This document shows positions 29,036 to 37,536 of a stretch of DNA of 41,202 bases, piece after piece. The DNA comes from a virus. The translations under genes were made by a program, and so were the position numbers. How positions within the stretch are numbered: position 1 is the first letter of the stretch; each line of letters starts with the position of its first letter. The notes beneath the pieces were generated by a model, which saw nothing but the letters and a program-made list of their open reading frames with translations, ran no database searches and had not been told where the DNA came from. Location of the stretch: the IMG/VR virus record IMGVR_UViG_3300030106_000725, positions 10,045 through 51,246 of that record; one strand, given 5' to 3'.

Positions 29036-29459
29036 TAGTATCCTCCGTAATATCCACAGATGTACCAGTTAATTCCACAGTTCTGTGTTCTTGTAGTTTT
29101 GCTTTGATAGCAGGAGGTGCGTTGTTATACTTACGCTCATCAATGCCATAAGTAATCTTGGCATAGTGCCTTGCATCATCTTCATTCATATCCATTAAAG
29201 ATTGTGCAAGACCTTCTTGATCCCAAGTAACTTTTTGCCTCAAGCTAACCTTAACCTTATAGCCATGCTCATGTAATGTCACAGAGCCATAATCTTTGCC
29301 ATCATCTGCAAGTTTGTTTCTTGCAGTGTTGCCAAACCTAATTGCAAGATCATCATTAAGATGAGCTTGTTTATCCTTTAACGCTTGGATCTGGTTCTTC
29401 AAGTCCTCACGATACTTGAATAGATCCTGCAAAGGCATATGTAAAAAATCTAATTCCAT
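29025..29459 (-). CDS. Conserved partner of the Sak4 module, 144 aa
   Basis: Start at ATG 29459 (GAAAGGAATAATT upstream), not at an upstream in-frame ATG inside the promoter. An N-terminal coiled helix (about 10-35) is followed by YGSVTLHEHGYKVKVSLRQK and VTWDQEGL, which I recognise in proteins next to phage Sak4-like ATPases. Possibly a recombination accessory; activity unknown. First gene after P29.5. Confidence 0.75.
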   Translation of the reverse strand: MELDFLHMPLQDLFKYREDLKNQIQALKDKQAHLNDDLAIRFGNTARNKLADDGKDYGSVTLHEHGYKVKVSLRQKVTWDQEGLAQSLMDMNEDDARHYAKITYGIDERKYNNAPPAIKAKLQEHRTVELTGTSVDITEDTNGS

Positions 29460-29496
29460 AATTATTCCTTTCTCTTTATATAAAATAGACACTAGA

Positions 29497-29532
29497 TACC
29501 TATAACATAGGCACACATAACCTAGTTGTCAA
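29497..29532 (-). promoter_or_regulatory. Promoter P29.5 with operator, recombination operon
   Basis: -35 TTGACA (29527-29532), 17-base spacer, -10 TATGTT (29504-29509). Plus-strand operator TAGGCACACATAACCTA (29508-29524) lies in the same register as at the other promoters. The leader is about 38 bases. Confidence 0.85.
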
Positions 29533-29541
29533 CAAACTTTA

Positions 29542-29916
29542 TTATTTTTTTTTGAAAGAAAGATAAATATCTATATCGTGTATGGCTTTCATCATCTTCT
29601 TCTTAAGACGAAACTCTGGTGTTTGAATGCCTTTTGCATCTTCTATAACTAATCTTGATAACCCATCTTCTTCTTCAAGAAGGTATCTAAAATCTGCAAT
29701 ATAATCACATATTTTTACATCATTAATACTTAATTCATATTTTATTTGACGCTCTAATTGTGTAACTATACCAGCTCTTTCCATAGATTTTAATTGACCC
29801 CAACGCTCTGCTTCCCATCTACTGTCAAACTTTAATCCCATAGCCACAGTTTTTTTTGCGAAATATTTGTTTGGTCTTCGGGTTTTTTTGGGTATAATTG
29901 GGTATTTATAAGTCAT
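29542..29916 (-). CDS. DUF1064 family nuclease-like protein
   Basis: 124 aa. RRPNKYFAKKTVAMGLKFDS, then RWEAERWGQLKSMERAGIV, YIADFRYLL and LVIEDAKGIQTPEFRLKKKM match the DUF1064 order: N-K-Y, FDS-x-x-EA, ADF-x-Y and an ED-x-KG nuclease signature. It is probably a PD-(D/E)xK endonuclease or junction resolvase. A TTGAAC-17-TATACT promoter inside the opposing gene places the transcription start on the A of its ATG, so translation may be leaderless. Confidence 0.85.
   Translation of the reverse strand: MTYKYPIIPKKTRRPNKYFAKKTVAMGLKFDSRWEAERWGQLKSMERAGIVTQLERQIKYELSINDVKICDYIADFRYLLEEEDGLSRLVIEDAKGIQTPEFRLKKKMMKAIHDIDIYLSFKKK
29871..29905 (+). promoter_or_regulatory. Promoter for the plus-strand RHH gene
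   Basis: -35 TTGGTC (29871-29876), 16-base spacer, -10 TATAAT (29893-29898). The RHH ribosome site GGAGG is at 29917-29921. The promoter lies within the start of the opposing DUF1064 gene. Confidence 0.65.
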
Positions 29917-29951
29917 GGAGGTAGTATAATGGCAGACCCATCAAAGTTCAA
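29916..29951 (-). promoter_or_regulatory. Promoter for the DUF1064 gene, leaderless
   Basis: -35 TTGAAC (29946-29951), 17-base spacer, -10 TATACT (29923-29928), then six bases to A29916 of the ATG. The -10 lies just before the RHH start codon on the other strand. Confidence 0.65.
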
Positions 29952-30126
29952 GTCAATAGGAATAGACGTTTCAACCTACAACAAACTTAAAGCTATTTGC
30001 GATAAAGAGCGAAGAAATATACGTCAACAGATCGGATTAATGGTTGATAAAGAATATGAAAAACATGATATTACAAGCAACGTGAAGACGTTGGGATTAG
30101 GTACCCTCGACCGCTCTCATTCTTGA
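29929..30126 (+). CDS. Ribbon-helix-helix (Arc/MetJ-type) DNA-binding protein, 65 aa
   Basis: The only convincing plus-strand gene. FKSIGIDVSTYNKLKAICDK followed by ERRNIRQQIGLMVDKEYEK gives a beta strand, helix A and helix B in the order and lengths of the RHH fold, which binds operators as dimers through the strand pair. GGAGG lies seven bases before the ATG. It is divergent from the DUF1064 gene and overlaps the lysozyme gene tail to tail by 30 bases. It could regulate its own divergent promoter or the 17-bp operator set. Confidence 0.75.
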   Translation: MADPSKFKSIGIDVSTYNKLKAICDKERRNIRQQIGLMVDKEYEKHDITSNVKTLGLGTLDRSHS

Positions 30127-30546
30127 TATTAGGCGATTCGCTCTGTTTGTTACCTGTTTGTGCCAACGGCTGTCTTCCATTTGAACGGCACACTCTTGCC
30201 AGTCGTTGTTTGCTATCGCAGCACGAAATTTTTTGAATCCACTTAAACGTGGTCTGCCCATATTGAACATCATGTTCGCACAAATTTTTTGAACCTCATT
30301 TGGTAAATCATCAAAGTTTTCAAACAATTCTTCACACTCTGATATTGTTGTTTGAATATCTTTTGCAAACAGTTCGTTAACTCTTTCTTCAGATACTTCT
30401 GTGCCAACTGGTTTTCCGTATTCTTCATCCCATTCATTAATAAGATGTCCGATTCCTAGCGTGGGTAGGTTAAGATGGTCAAGGTACACGGACATAACCT
30501 TGCCCTCATCTTGTGCTATCTCTTCTCTTAACTCATCTATGTTCAT
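30097..30546 (-). CDS. Endolysin, T4-type lysozyme (GH24)
   Basis: 149 aa. Glu14, Asp23 and Thr29 occur with the same spacing as the T4 lysozyme triad (E-9-D-6-T), within DEGKVMSVYLDHLNLPTLGI followed by GH. The C-terminal lobe has the NMMFNMGRPRLSGF block and W-x-x-Q..RANRL. It cleaves the peptidoglycan glycan backbone. No signal peptide is seen, so it should depend on the holin (2591-2986). The ATGA overlap with the large virion gene couples lysis to late expression. Confidence 0.93.
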   Translation of the reverse strand: MNIDELREEIAQDEGKVMSVYLDHLNLPTLGIGHLINEWDEEYGKPVGTEVSEERVNELFAKDIQTTISECEELFENFDDLPNEVQKICANMMFNMGRPRLSGFKKFRAAIANNDWQECAVQMEDSRWHKQVTNRANRLISRMRAVEGT

Positions 30547-33500
30547 GGTGTTTGTCTCATCAAGTTGCTTCTTCTTATTTGTCTACCAGCTATAGCAGCA
30601 TCTGATGGATTTAAACCTAAAACAGAAGCTACTCCTGGGTCTGTTACGTCTATATTTCCTACTGCTGTGTTCGCAGCTGGTGGTGCAACATTTCTAACGG
30701 GATTTGTTATTTGTCCTAAACCTCGATTGACTGCTTGTGTTACTCCAGTATTTTCAGCTAATGCTGTTAATTGACTCTCTGCATCTCTCACGCCTTCTTG
30801 CATAGTTTGTGTTACACCTTGACCAACTCTAAAGTAATCAGTAACCATATCTGCAAATTTACGTTTGGCTACTTCTCCACCAGTTGAAGCCTCTTTACCC
30901 GCTTTAATTATATCGTCAATAGCTCTTTTGCCAGTAAATATTTGGCCAATAGCAGTAATTCTTAAAATTTTACCAATGTTATTAAAAAACGATGCAGTGA
31001 TTCCACCAGCAACCAATGAACTATCTGATGTATTTTTTGACGCAAGTTCAACAAATTTACCAAATTTTCTTATTTGCTCTCCAGTATCATCACCAAAGAT
31101 TACATTTAGCTTTTTATTTTTGTCAGCTTTTTCTATTCTAAGTGCTAATTCCTTCATTTGTTTTGCATTAGTAGTAGCACCAACATCTTGTAACATTGAC
31201 TCAAGATAATGACCTCTTATTGTTTTTAAAGCACCCTCATCACCCTCGTAATATCTCATAATTTCTTCAAGTTCAAACTTAGTTACGCCAGGTGCTGCAA
31301 CAACATCTGCCGCTTCATCTGCTTTAAGATTTCTATTTGCAATACCTCTTCTAACTTTTAAATTCTTAAATGTACTTAATTTTTTCGCAGCGTCTATTGC
31401 AGTGGCGAGTGCATCTCTAATACCAACTTGTAAACCATTGTCTAAAGCTTGTATTAAGGTTTCATCATCTAATTTGCTTATTTTCAAATCATCAAATTGT
31501 CTAGCAAAAGATTTAATTTGATTGTAAGTTTGTGCTCCAAATAATTCATTTCCAACATCTCCAAGCTCATCAACTTCCCTTTGTAAAACGCTTGGCTTAA
31601 ATATTTTTGGTGTAGCTGTATCAAAACCAGTTGTTTGCATGGTGTGCCTTAACCATGATTTTCCTATCTCTTCTTTAATTGTATTATAGGCTGCCTCACC
31701 TGGTGCATTTGCACCTTGTGTCATGGCTTGTTTTAAATTCTTTAAAGATTTAGTGCTTCCCGGCGTTACCATTTTCATTGCAAGGCCAGGTGAAACAGTT
31801 GGCACTTCTCCTGTTCTTGCAGCACCACGAACAAGTCCAACCAAGCTAGGTATTGATAATGTTGATGATAAACTTTCAAATTGTTTCATACCCTCTTTAA
31901 AAAACTCTCTAGCACTTGGTAACTCTCTAGCGGCTAAAGCTAATTTTTGTTCGTCTGCTTTAGTTAAGTTTTTTGCTGCCTTTGCAAAAGCCGTTAATTC
32001 TGTTTCAGTTAGAATGTTATCTAATTTATTTCCAGCAAGTTTAAATATTTGAGTTAATCTTGTAGAATTATCAATGGTTCTACCAATATTAACATCAACT
32101 AAATTATCTCCTGTATACTTTGAAACATCTAATAATTTTTTTCTTAAGGTATATACTTGGTTAAAATTAGTTTTTTTGCCAAACTCGTTCAAATCATCTA
32201 ACAATTTTTGTGCTATTGAATCTTCAGCGTTAGCCAAGTTTCTTGCTGGAAAACTTGATTCAATTAACTCTTTTACATCCGTAATACTATTTGTTGGTAT
32301 AAAATTCTTTTGTTTACCTAAAGTTGAGTTTGTAACCTCTTGTATTGTTGCAAATTGTCTAGCAGCCTCATCGTCAAAAGCTTTAACACTATCTGCTAAA
32401 AAATTATAAAGATCATCAGAAACTGTAGATCCAGTTCTAAAGCTACCTGCAATATCCTCAGCTGCTCTTTCTACCGAAGCACCAATGTTTTTCATAGCTG
32501 CATTTTTTGCTCTTATGTATCTAAATCCAGCATTTTCTGCAAAGTCTATAAAAAGTTCACCTGCTTCTTTATCACTGCCTTGGACTGCCGCATCATCAAT
32601 TATGCTCCTAAGCTTTTCAGTATCCCTTTTCATTGCTTGATGAACTTGTCTTAGTCTTGGACTTACACCAGATACAGACTCTGTTAATTGCTCTTGTTTA
32701 GCAGCGATTGGATTCACCTTTAAAGTTGTTCTTGTTGGAATATAACCCTTTTCCATTGCTTCTGCTGTAAACTTTAATTCTTCTTCACTAGCCTCTTTGA
32801 TAAATCTTTTACCAGATGGAGCTAATCCTTTAAAAACTAAAATTGGAACGCCAAACAAAAGTTCACCACCAGCAGCAATACCACCCTCAACTACTGCATC
32901 TGTAGCAATTTCTCCTGCAGTTTGTTCTGATACACCTGCAACGCCCTCTATGGCCTCCTCTGCAAGTGATCCAGACGCACCACCAACAAATGCACCAATT
33001 GCACCACCTAATAAAGTTCCAACTCCGGGGGCGAAAGAAGATCCTATTGCCGCACCTTTTACGGCTCCAGTAACACCACCAGCAAGTTCAGGTACAATAC
33101 CTAGTAAATCTGTGAAGTCTGATGCACTAAATCCCTCTTCATCAATGATAATGTTTTTTTCTGTGTTAATGCCTAATTTAGATGCTCCAGTTGGTGTTAA
33201 GGCAAGTCTACCTCTTTTATCTCTAGTAAATTCATCACTAGTAAAACCTTGCTTTGCCATGATTGCATCTTCTTCTTCATCGTTTTCTGCAACAGACAAC
33301 GCCGCTCTAAGACTAAAGTTACTTACACCAGTCGTAGTATCAAAATCTTTTTGTATTTCTTGATCAACTTGCTCACCCAAAGTTTGTGGCTTTGACTGTG
33401 TTCCTAAACCTCTGATAACACCAAGTTCTGGTGTGGTTTGTTGAGTTTGATTAAATACATTTAAAATATTTTGTTTTTCTTGATCCGTCGGAGTATCACC

Positions 33501-33560
33501 CTCAATTCTAAATTTTTTAATATCACCACTATTAGGATCTCGAACTTTAATTACGGCCAT
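30543..33560 (-). CDS. Large internal virion (ejection-type) protein, 1005 aa
   Basis: The N-terminus has a small beta domain (MAVIKVRDPNSGDIKKFRIE). Residues about 155-240 hold a long Gly/Ala/Val-rich hydrophobic stretch (GVTGAVKGAAIGSSFAPGVG and following), typical of proteins that enter a membrane. The rest is helical and charged. Large helical proteins of this kind, encoded between tail-hub and lysis genes, are usually carried in the virion and ejected into the host to form a DNA conduit. No transglycosylase motif seen. Role inferred. Confidence 0.75.
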   Translation of the reverse strand: MAVIKVRDPNSGDIKKFRIEGDTPTDQEKQNILNVFNQTQQTTPELGVIRGLGTQSKPQTLGEQVDQEIQKDFDTTTGVSNFSLRAALSVAENDEEEDAIMAKQGFTSDEFTRDKRGRLALTPTGASKLGINTEKNIIIDEEGFSASDFTDLLGIVPELAGGVTGAVKGAAIGSSFAPGVGTLLGGAIGAFVGGASGSLAEEAIEGVAGVSEQTAGEIATDAVVEGGIAAGGELLFGVPILVFKGLAPSGKRFIKEASEEELKFTAEAMEKGYIPTRTTLKVNPIAAKQEQLTESVSGVSPRLRQVHQAMKRDTEKLRSIIDDAAVQGSDKEAGELFIDFAENAGFRYIRAKNAAMKNIGASVERAAEDIAGSFRTGSTVSDDLYNFLADSVKAFDDEAARQFATIQEVTNSTLGKQKNFIPTNSITDVKELIESSFPARNLANAEDSIAQKLLDDLNEFGKKTNFNQVYTLRKKLLDVSKYTGDNLVDVNIGRTIDNSTRLTQIFKLAGNKLDNILTETELTAFAKAAKNLTKADEQKLALAARELPSAREFFKEGMKQFESLSSTLSIPSLVGLVRGAARTGEVPTVSPGLAMKMVTPGSTKSLKNLKQAMTQGANAPGEAAYNTIKEEIGKSWLRHTMQTTGFDTATPKIFKPSVLQREVDELGDVGNELFGAQTYNQIKSFARQFDDLKISKLDDETLIQALDNGLQVGIRDALATAIDAAKKLSTFKNLKVRRGIANRNLKADEAADVVAAPGVTKFELEEIMRYYEGDEGALKTIRGHYLESMLQDVGATTNAKQMKELALRIEKADKNKKLNVIFGDDTGEQIRKFGKFVELASKNTSDSSLVAGGITASFFNNIGKILRITAIGQIFTGKRAIDDIIKAGKEASTGGEVAKRKFADMVTDYFRVGQGVTQTMQEGVRDAESQLTALAENTGVTQAVNRGLGQITNPVRNVAPPAANTAVGNIDVTDPGVASVLGLNPSDAAIAGRQIRRSNLMRQTP

Positions 33561-35306
33561 TTATGTACCACTTCTTCTAACATCAAATATACCATCACTA
33601 CCACCCACAACATCAACATATGTGCTTTGTTTTTTCGGTGCAGATTTATTTGCATAAAAATTTAAATTTGTTAAACCTTCTTGCACATTTCTTTTACCTT
33701 CAACTACAATCAGTTCATATACCTCTTTCAAAGCATTTTGTAATGTTTTGGGGTCTTCAATTAAACCTAATTGACCAACAATTTGCTCAACTCTTTGTCT
33801 ATCTGCATCAGATATAGTTTTTCCAGCTTCTTGTAAAATCGCTGGAGCATTTTTTGCCGCAAGTGATCGCAAAATATATTTTACTTTTGCAGTGTTTGTG
33901 GTTTCATTTTTACCAAATTTTAAACCAAACGCCCTCGCAAAAGATGTCGCTGCATCAGAAATTTGATCTTGAGTTTGTAACTCACCTTGCTCAGCAAGAT
34001 TGTAGACAGTATTCAATTGATCTTCTACTCTTGTTAATCCATCATCCATTCTTTTTAGCCTATTAAAGTAAATGCCATATTGATTTGGATTAAAAAAACC
34101 TTTCTCGGGTAAATCAGTGCCTTTATAATTAGGATTAACCATATTAACACTAATTTTTAAATCATCAGGTGCATCTTTAAATAGACTAAAATCAGAATAT
34201 TTACCTACATATTTTTCACCAAAATCTTTTGTTTTTGTAAAACTTTCTAAAAGTTTATCACTTAATGGCAGTATTTCAAATTGCTCATTAAAACTATCTG
34301 TGTTTAACAAATTGTTAAGTTGAAAACTGTTTAAATTTGCTAAGTTTCCTTTACCAAGATTGTTTAGAGTTCCTTTAATGCCTCCAGTTCCTTTTGGTAT
34401 AATAAGATATTGTGATCTTTTTTGTGCTTTTTCTTGATCTTCTTTTTTTCTACTTAAAGCAAATGCACCAGCTTTTGCCCTAGTTGCTTTTGCCTCTGCA
34501 ACTGCTCTTCTGAAGTCGGGCATTGCCGCCTCTCCAGCTTCTCCCGTCGCTCTTAATATATTGCTAATATCAAAACCTTTTCCAGCTCTGTTTTGCATAA
34601 GTGCTAGACCAAAAGACATTAATGCTTGTTTTGTATCTGGATCACCTGATATATCTAAACCAGTAGCTTCACCAAATTCGTTAATGTAGTCTTTAAATTC
34701 TTTGGCTTCAGATCCTTTTCCAGACGCTTTTAAAAATTCTTGAAGTGCTGTCTTTGTGGCTTCTTGAGCCGCAGTAAGATTCTCTTTTTCAGTTTCGTCT
34801 GCCTCTTCTTGTATTCCAACAACATCCTCTTCAGGTCCAATTATGTTTTGTACGCCACTTTTATCTATGGCTGCCACATCTTCTTCTATACTTGATAATT
34901 GATCATTAATTATTTTTGATTGTGCTAAATCACTAAAATCATCTTGCTGTGTTTGTACTTGTTGTTGTTTCATTAAGTCTGCTGGTCTTGGTTCGGGCAA
35001 CATTCCAGCTAAACCCATTAAAGTTGTTTGTGCATCTTGATCCAAGCCAGTTGGTATGCCAGTTACGGCTTGTGCAAATCCAGGAGATATGCCACCACTA
35101 GTTGGGCTACCACCCATTATTGTTCTTGCTTGTGCAGATTGTATTTTACTTTCAGGAAAAAAAAGCGTTCCTAAACCAGTAGGTCTACTACCCATTTCTT
35201 GTGCTTCTTTAACATTTCTTGGTCTTGTAATACCCAAAGCTTTTCTTAACTCGGGTGAAACTATTTCAACTTGACTTAATCCTATTCTTTTTGGAGGTGT
35301 TGCCAT
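33561..35306 (-). CDS. Putative internal virion protein, 581 aa
   Basis: ATG 35306 (MATPPKRIGLSQVEIVSPEL) is chosen, with AGAGGATAAG upstream. A Pro/Gly-rich N-terminal third precedes an acidic Glu/Gln coiled region (about 140-215) and a helical C-terminal half ending in a flexible tail. No enzyme motif. It lies between two other candidate ejection proteins, so a shared internal-core role is suggested. Function not demonstrated. Confidence 0.7.
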   Translation of the reverse strand: MATPPKRIGLSQVEIVSPELRKALGITRPRNVKEAQEMGSRPTGLGTLFFPESKIQSAQARTIMGGSPTSGGISPGFAQAVTGIPTGLDQDAQTTLMGLAGMLPEPRPADLMKQQQVQTQQDDFSDLAQSKIINDQLSSIEEDVAAIDKSGVQNIIGPEEDVVGIQEEADETEKENLTAAQEATKTALQEFLKASGKGSEAKEFKDYINEFGEATGLDISGDPDTKQALMSFGLALMQNRAGKGFDISNILRATGEAGEAAMPDFRRAVAEAKATRAKAGAFALSRKKEDQEKAQKRSQYLIIPKGTGGIKGTLNNLGKGNLANLNSFQLNNLLNTDSFNEQFEILPLSDKLLESFTKTKDFGEKYVGKYSDFSLFKDAPDDLKISVNMVNPNYKGTDLPEKGFFNPNQYGIYFNRLKRMDDGLTRVEDQLNTVYNLAEQGELQTQDQISDAATSFARAFGLKFGKNETTNTAKVKYILRSLAAKNAPAILQEAGKTISDADRQRVEQIVGQLGLIEDPKTLQNALKEVYELIVVEGKRNVQEGLTNLNFYANKSAPKKQSTYVDVVGGSDGIFDVRRSGT

Positions 35307-35307
35307 C

Positions 35308-36246
35308 TTATCCTCTGTTCGCTGTAGGACCACCACTAAATGGTGCTATTTGTGATAGTGTAGTGTAAGCACCTATTCCTTGTAAAAACGGATTAGCGGC
35401 GGGTTGTGTAGCTTGTGTAAATGTTGACGGAATACTTGCACTAGGCATACCTTGTAACAAGTTTTGTCCTAATTGCAATCTAGTAAAAGGCTCTTGTGCT
35501 TGTTGTAACAAGTTCGCTCTTTGAGCGTCTAGCTCTGCTTGTTGTTGTCTTTGTCTTAAAGCACCTAATTGTGTTAATTGAGATATATCTGCTTGACCCA
35601 ATGCTTGTTGCAAACGCCCTACATCACTTGTAGTGCCTGCTAAAGTACCAAAGGCTTGTCCAAGACCACCCGATAATCTACCTGCCTCTTGTGAGGCTTT
35701 TAATGCTTGTCCAAAGCCACTTGCCAACAACTTTGATAATGTATCTGCTTTTACTTGTTGTAATCCTCTATCTGCTTCTGCTCTTTGCACACCCTGTCTT
35801 GATCCACCAAACGCACCAGCACCAACGGCTGCGGCATCAGCTCTTGATCTTTGTTGTGCTGCTTGTCTGTCTAATTCATTTAATGCAACATCAATTACTT
35901 GTTGTTGAAAAGGATTTTGAAATTTTTGTATGCTATCTGGTTGCAAGAAGGCAAGACCACTTGTAATTGCTTGTTGTCCAGCTAACGCTTGATCTCTTGC
36001 ACCCTCAAGAAAAGGCCTTGCAGTGCCGACCATTTGTTCACCTAACTCTGATGCCCTTGTTGTTAAGGGATCTGCACCAGCAATCTGTATTCCTGGTAAA
36101 CCTAGTGGTTTATCTAATAAGCCAGGGGTGGTTTGATCTTCGCCATCAAAAACACCAAATCCTGTTTGCAATAGTCTTTTTTGCAAACCTTCAAGAAAAG
36201 GTGGTAATCTTTGTATATTTTCATATGTAACTGTGCCGTTTGCCAT
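35308..36246 (-). CDS. Internal virion / neck protein with AGAFGGSRQG motif, 312 aa
   Basis: Gln/Ala/Leu-rich and helical. The block RSRADAAAVGAGAFGGSRQG (about 136-155) is one I recognise in many podovirus-type phages, in proteins next to ejection proteins. The C-terminus is Pro/Thr/Gly-rich and flexible. It starts at a TAATG overlap with the preceding gene. Probably a virion structural component. Confidence 0.75.
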   Translation of the reverse strand: MANGTVTYENIQRLPPFLEGLQKRLLQTGFGVFDGEDQTTPGLLDKPLGLPGIQIAGADPLTTRASELGEQMVGTARPFLEGARDQALAGQQAITSGLAFLQPDSIQKFQNPFQQQVIDVALNELDRQAAQQRSRADAAAVGAGAFGGSRQGVQRAEADRGLQQVKADTLSKLLASGFGQALKASQEAGRLSGGLGQAFGTLAGTTSDVGRLQQALGQADISQLTQLGALRQRQQQAELDAQRANLLQQAQEPFTRLQLGQNLLQGMPSASIPSTFTQATQPAANPFLQGIGAYTTLSQIAPFSGGPTANRG

Positions 36247-37100
36247 TACGCCCTCGCCTCTAGTTTATCCATCATATCATAGGCTCTTTGTATTCCCTTT
36301 CTTTGGTTTCCATCACCTAAACCTTTTACTGCATCCTTTGTCAAAACAAACTCACCCGCCATCAACATAGCAGGTACGTCATCTTTTGTTCCAGAGCCTT
36401 CTGATGGATCTATGCCACCATTACGTCTTGGAAAACTCATGGGATCACTTAAACCACCATCTGCTGCAAATCTTATACCACCAAGTTGACCTCCTGGCCC
36501 ACCAAAGCCGAATGGTCTTTGCTCAAATTCACGAGGTCTTTCTTCATCATCATCACCAGCTAATAACTGTGCTATCAAACCAGCAGTTAAGCCCTCGCCA
36601 AGCCTTGTATTTAATAATTTTGCAAATAAATTATCGTCTGCAACTCCAGCTGCTCTTAATAACTCTCCACTAAATGTTTTAGGGCTAACACCTTGTATTG
36701 CATCTTTTGCTTGTTCAATAGGAGGTTTACCACTTATTGGTGATGCCCCACCACCAATAGTTTGTTCGCTTCTTGTCATGGCAAAAGGTAGTTTTTGATC
36801 TTTTGGTGTTGCTCTAAATTTTGCAACATCTGAAGCAACATTTTCGGTTCCAGTAAAACTATCTAATGCTGTACCAACTGCACTTGATATTAAAGCATCT
36901 CTTAGAGCATCTTTACTTTTACGACCAGAAGCTTTTGATCCTACAAATCCAAGTCCAGCTCTAACTAAAAATGGATTGTTCGCCAAAGCAGTTTGTGCAG
37001 CAGGCCCAAACAAGGCACCTAATCCTTGTCCTATGGCAGGTCCTGCAACGGCAGTTAAAGCTATTGGAGCTATTTTTTTTAAAAATCTACCTAAACTCAT
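36246..37100 (-). CDS. Virion protein with C-terminal DDVPAMLMAGEFVL motif, 284 aa
   Basis: The N-terminal 60 residues are hydrophobic and Ala/Gly-rich (IALTAVAGPAIGQGLGALFG), suggesting membrane interaction. The C-terminal 60 contain FAADGGLSDPMSF, DDVPAMLMAGEFVLTKDAVK and GLG, a short module found at the ends of diverse phage tail and internal proteins. AAGGTAACAAT precedes the ATG. Likely an ejected or neck protein; function unknown. Confidence 0.75.
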   Translation of the reverse strand: MSLGRFLKKIAPIALTAVAGPAIGQGLGALFGPAAQTALANNPFLVRAGLGFVGSKASGRKSKDALRDALISSAVGTALDSFTGTENVASDVAKFRATPKDQKLPFAMTRSEQTIGGGASPISGKPPIEQAKDAIQGVSPKTFSGELLRAAGVADDNLFAKLLNTRLGEGLTAGLIAQLLAGDDDEERPREFEQRPFGFGGPGGQLGGIRFAADGGLSDPMSFPRRNGGIDPSEGSGTKDDVPAMLMAGEFVLTKDAVKGLGDGNQRKGIQRAYDMMDKLEARA

Positions 37101-37143
37101 ATTGTTACCTTATCTTATTTTAACAAATTCGTCTATACGCCTT

Positions 37144-37536
37144 TTAAATTCTTGACAATGCACTTGTTGTTACTCTTGTTTTAGATAACTCCTGTATACT
37201 AGCCACAACATGCAATCTATTTACTGTTGCTGCTTGAACTTTTAATATTTCTCCACTTTGCAATATTAAATCTTTTGTAAGTAGTTCTACAGTTGTATTT
37301 GCTCCTATTGCTTTTACCTTGAACAGACTAAAGACAGCTCCTGCTGTATCGGTTAAAGTTACTGTTATCGTATCTGCATTGCCACTGTCTTCTGATACTA
37401 ATATTGAGTTTACAATGGCTGCATTAAAATCGGCATCACTAGGAACTGTGAACAAAGTTGTTAAATTTGTTGTAGTTAAATCTACCTTTGCGTTTGTAAT
37501 ACCTTGAATATATTGAGGAATACTAGTTATTAACAT
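37144..37536 (-). CDS. Small beta-rich tail or virion protein, 130 aa
   Basis: Alternating strands rich in Thr, Val and Ile, with ADTITVTLTDTAGAVFSLFK and VELLTKDLILQSGEILKVQA giving an immunoglobulin-like or jelly-roll feel. It starts at a TAATG overlap with the gp10-like gene and may be a tail accessory or head-decoration protein. No named family recognised. Confidence 0.7.
   Translation of the reverse strand: MLITSIPQYIQGITNAKVDLTTTNLTTLFTVPSDADFNAAIVNSILVSEDSGNADTITVTLTDTAGAVFSLFKVKAIGANTTVELLTKDLILQSGEILKVQAATVNRLHVVASIQELSKTRVTTSALSRI

Noticed and set aside
32797-33363. 188-codon plus-strand frame opposite the 1005-aa virion gene
   Set aside because: Pro/Ser/Ala-rich antisense text of the Gly/Ala-rich coding strand; no ribosome site and no motif.
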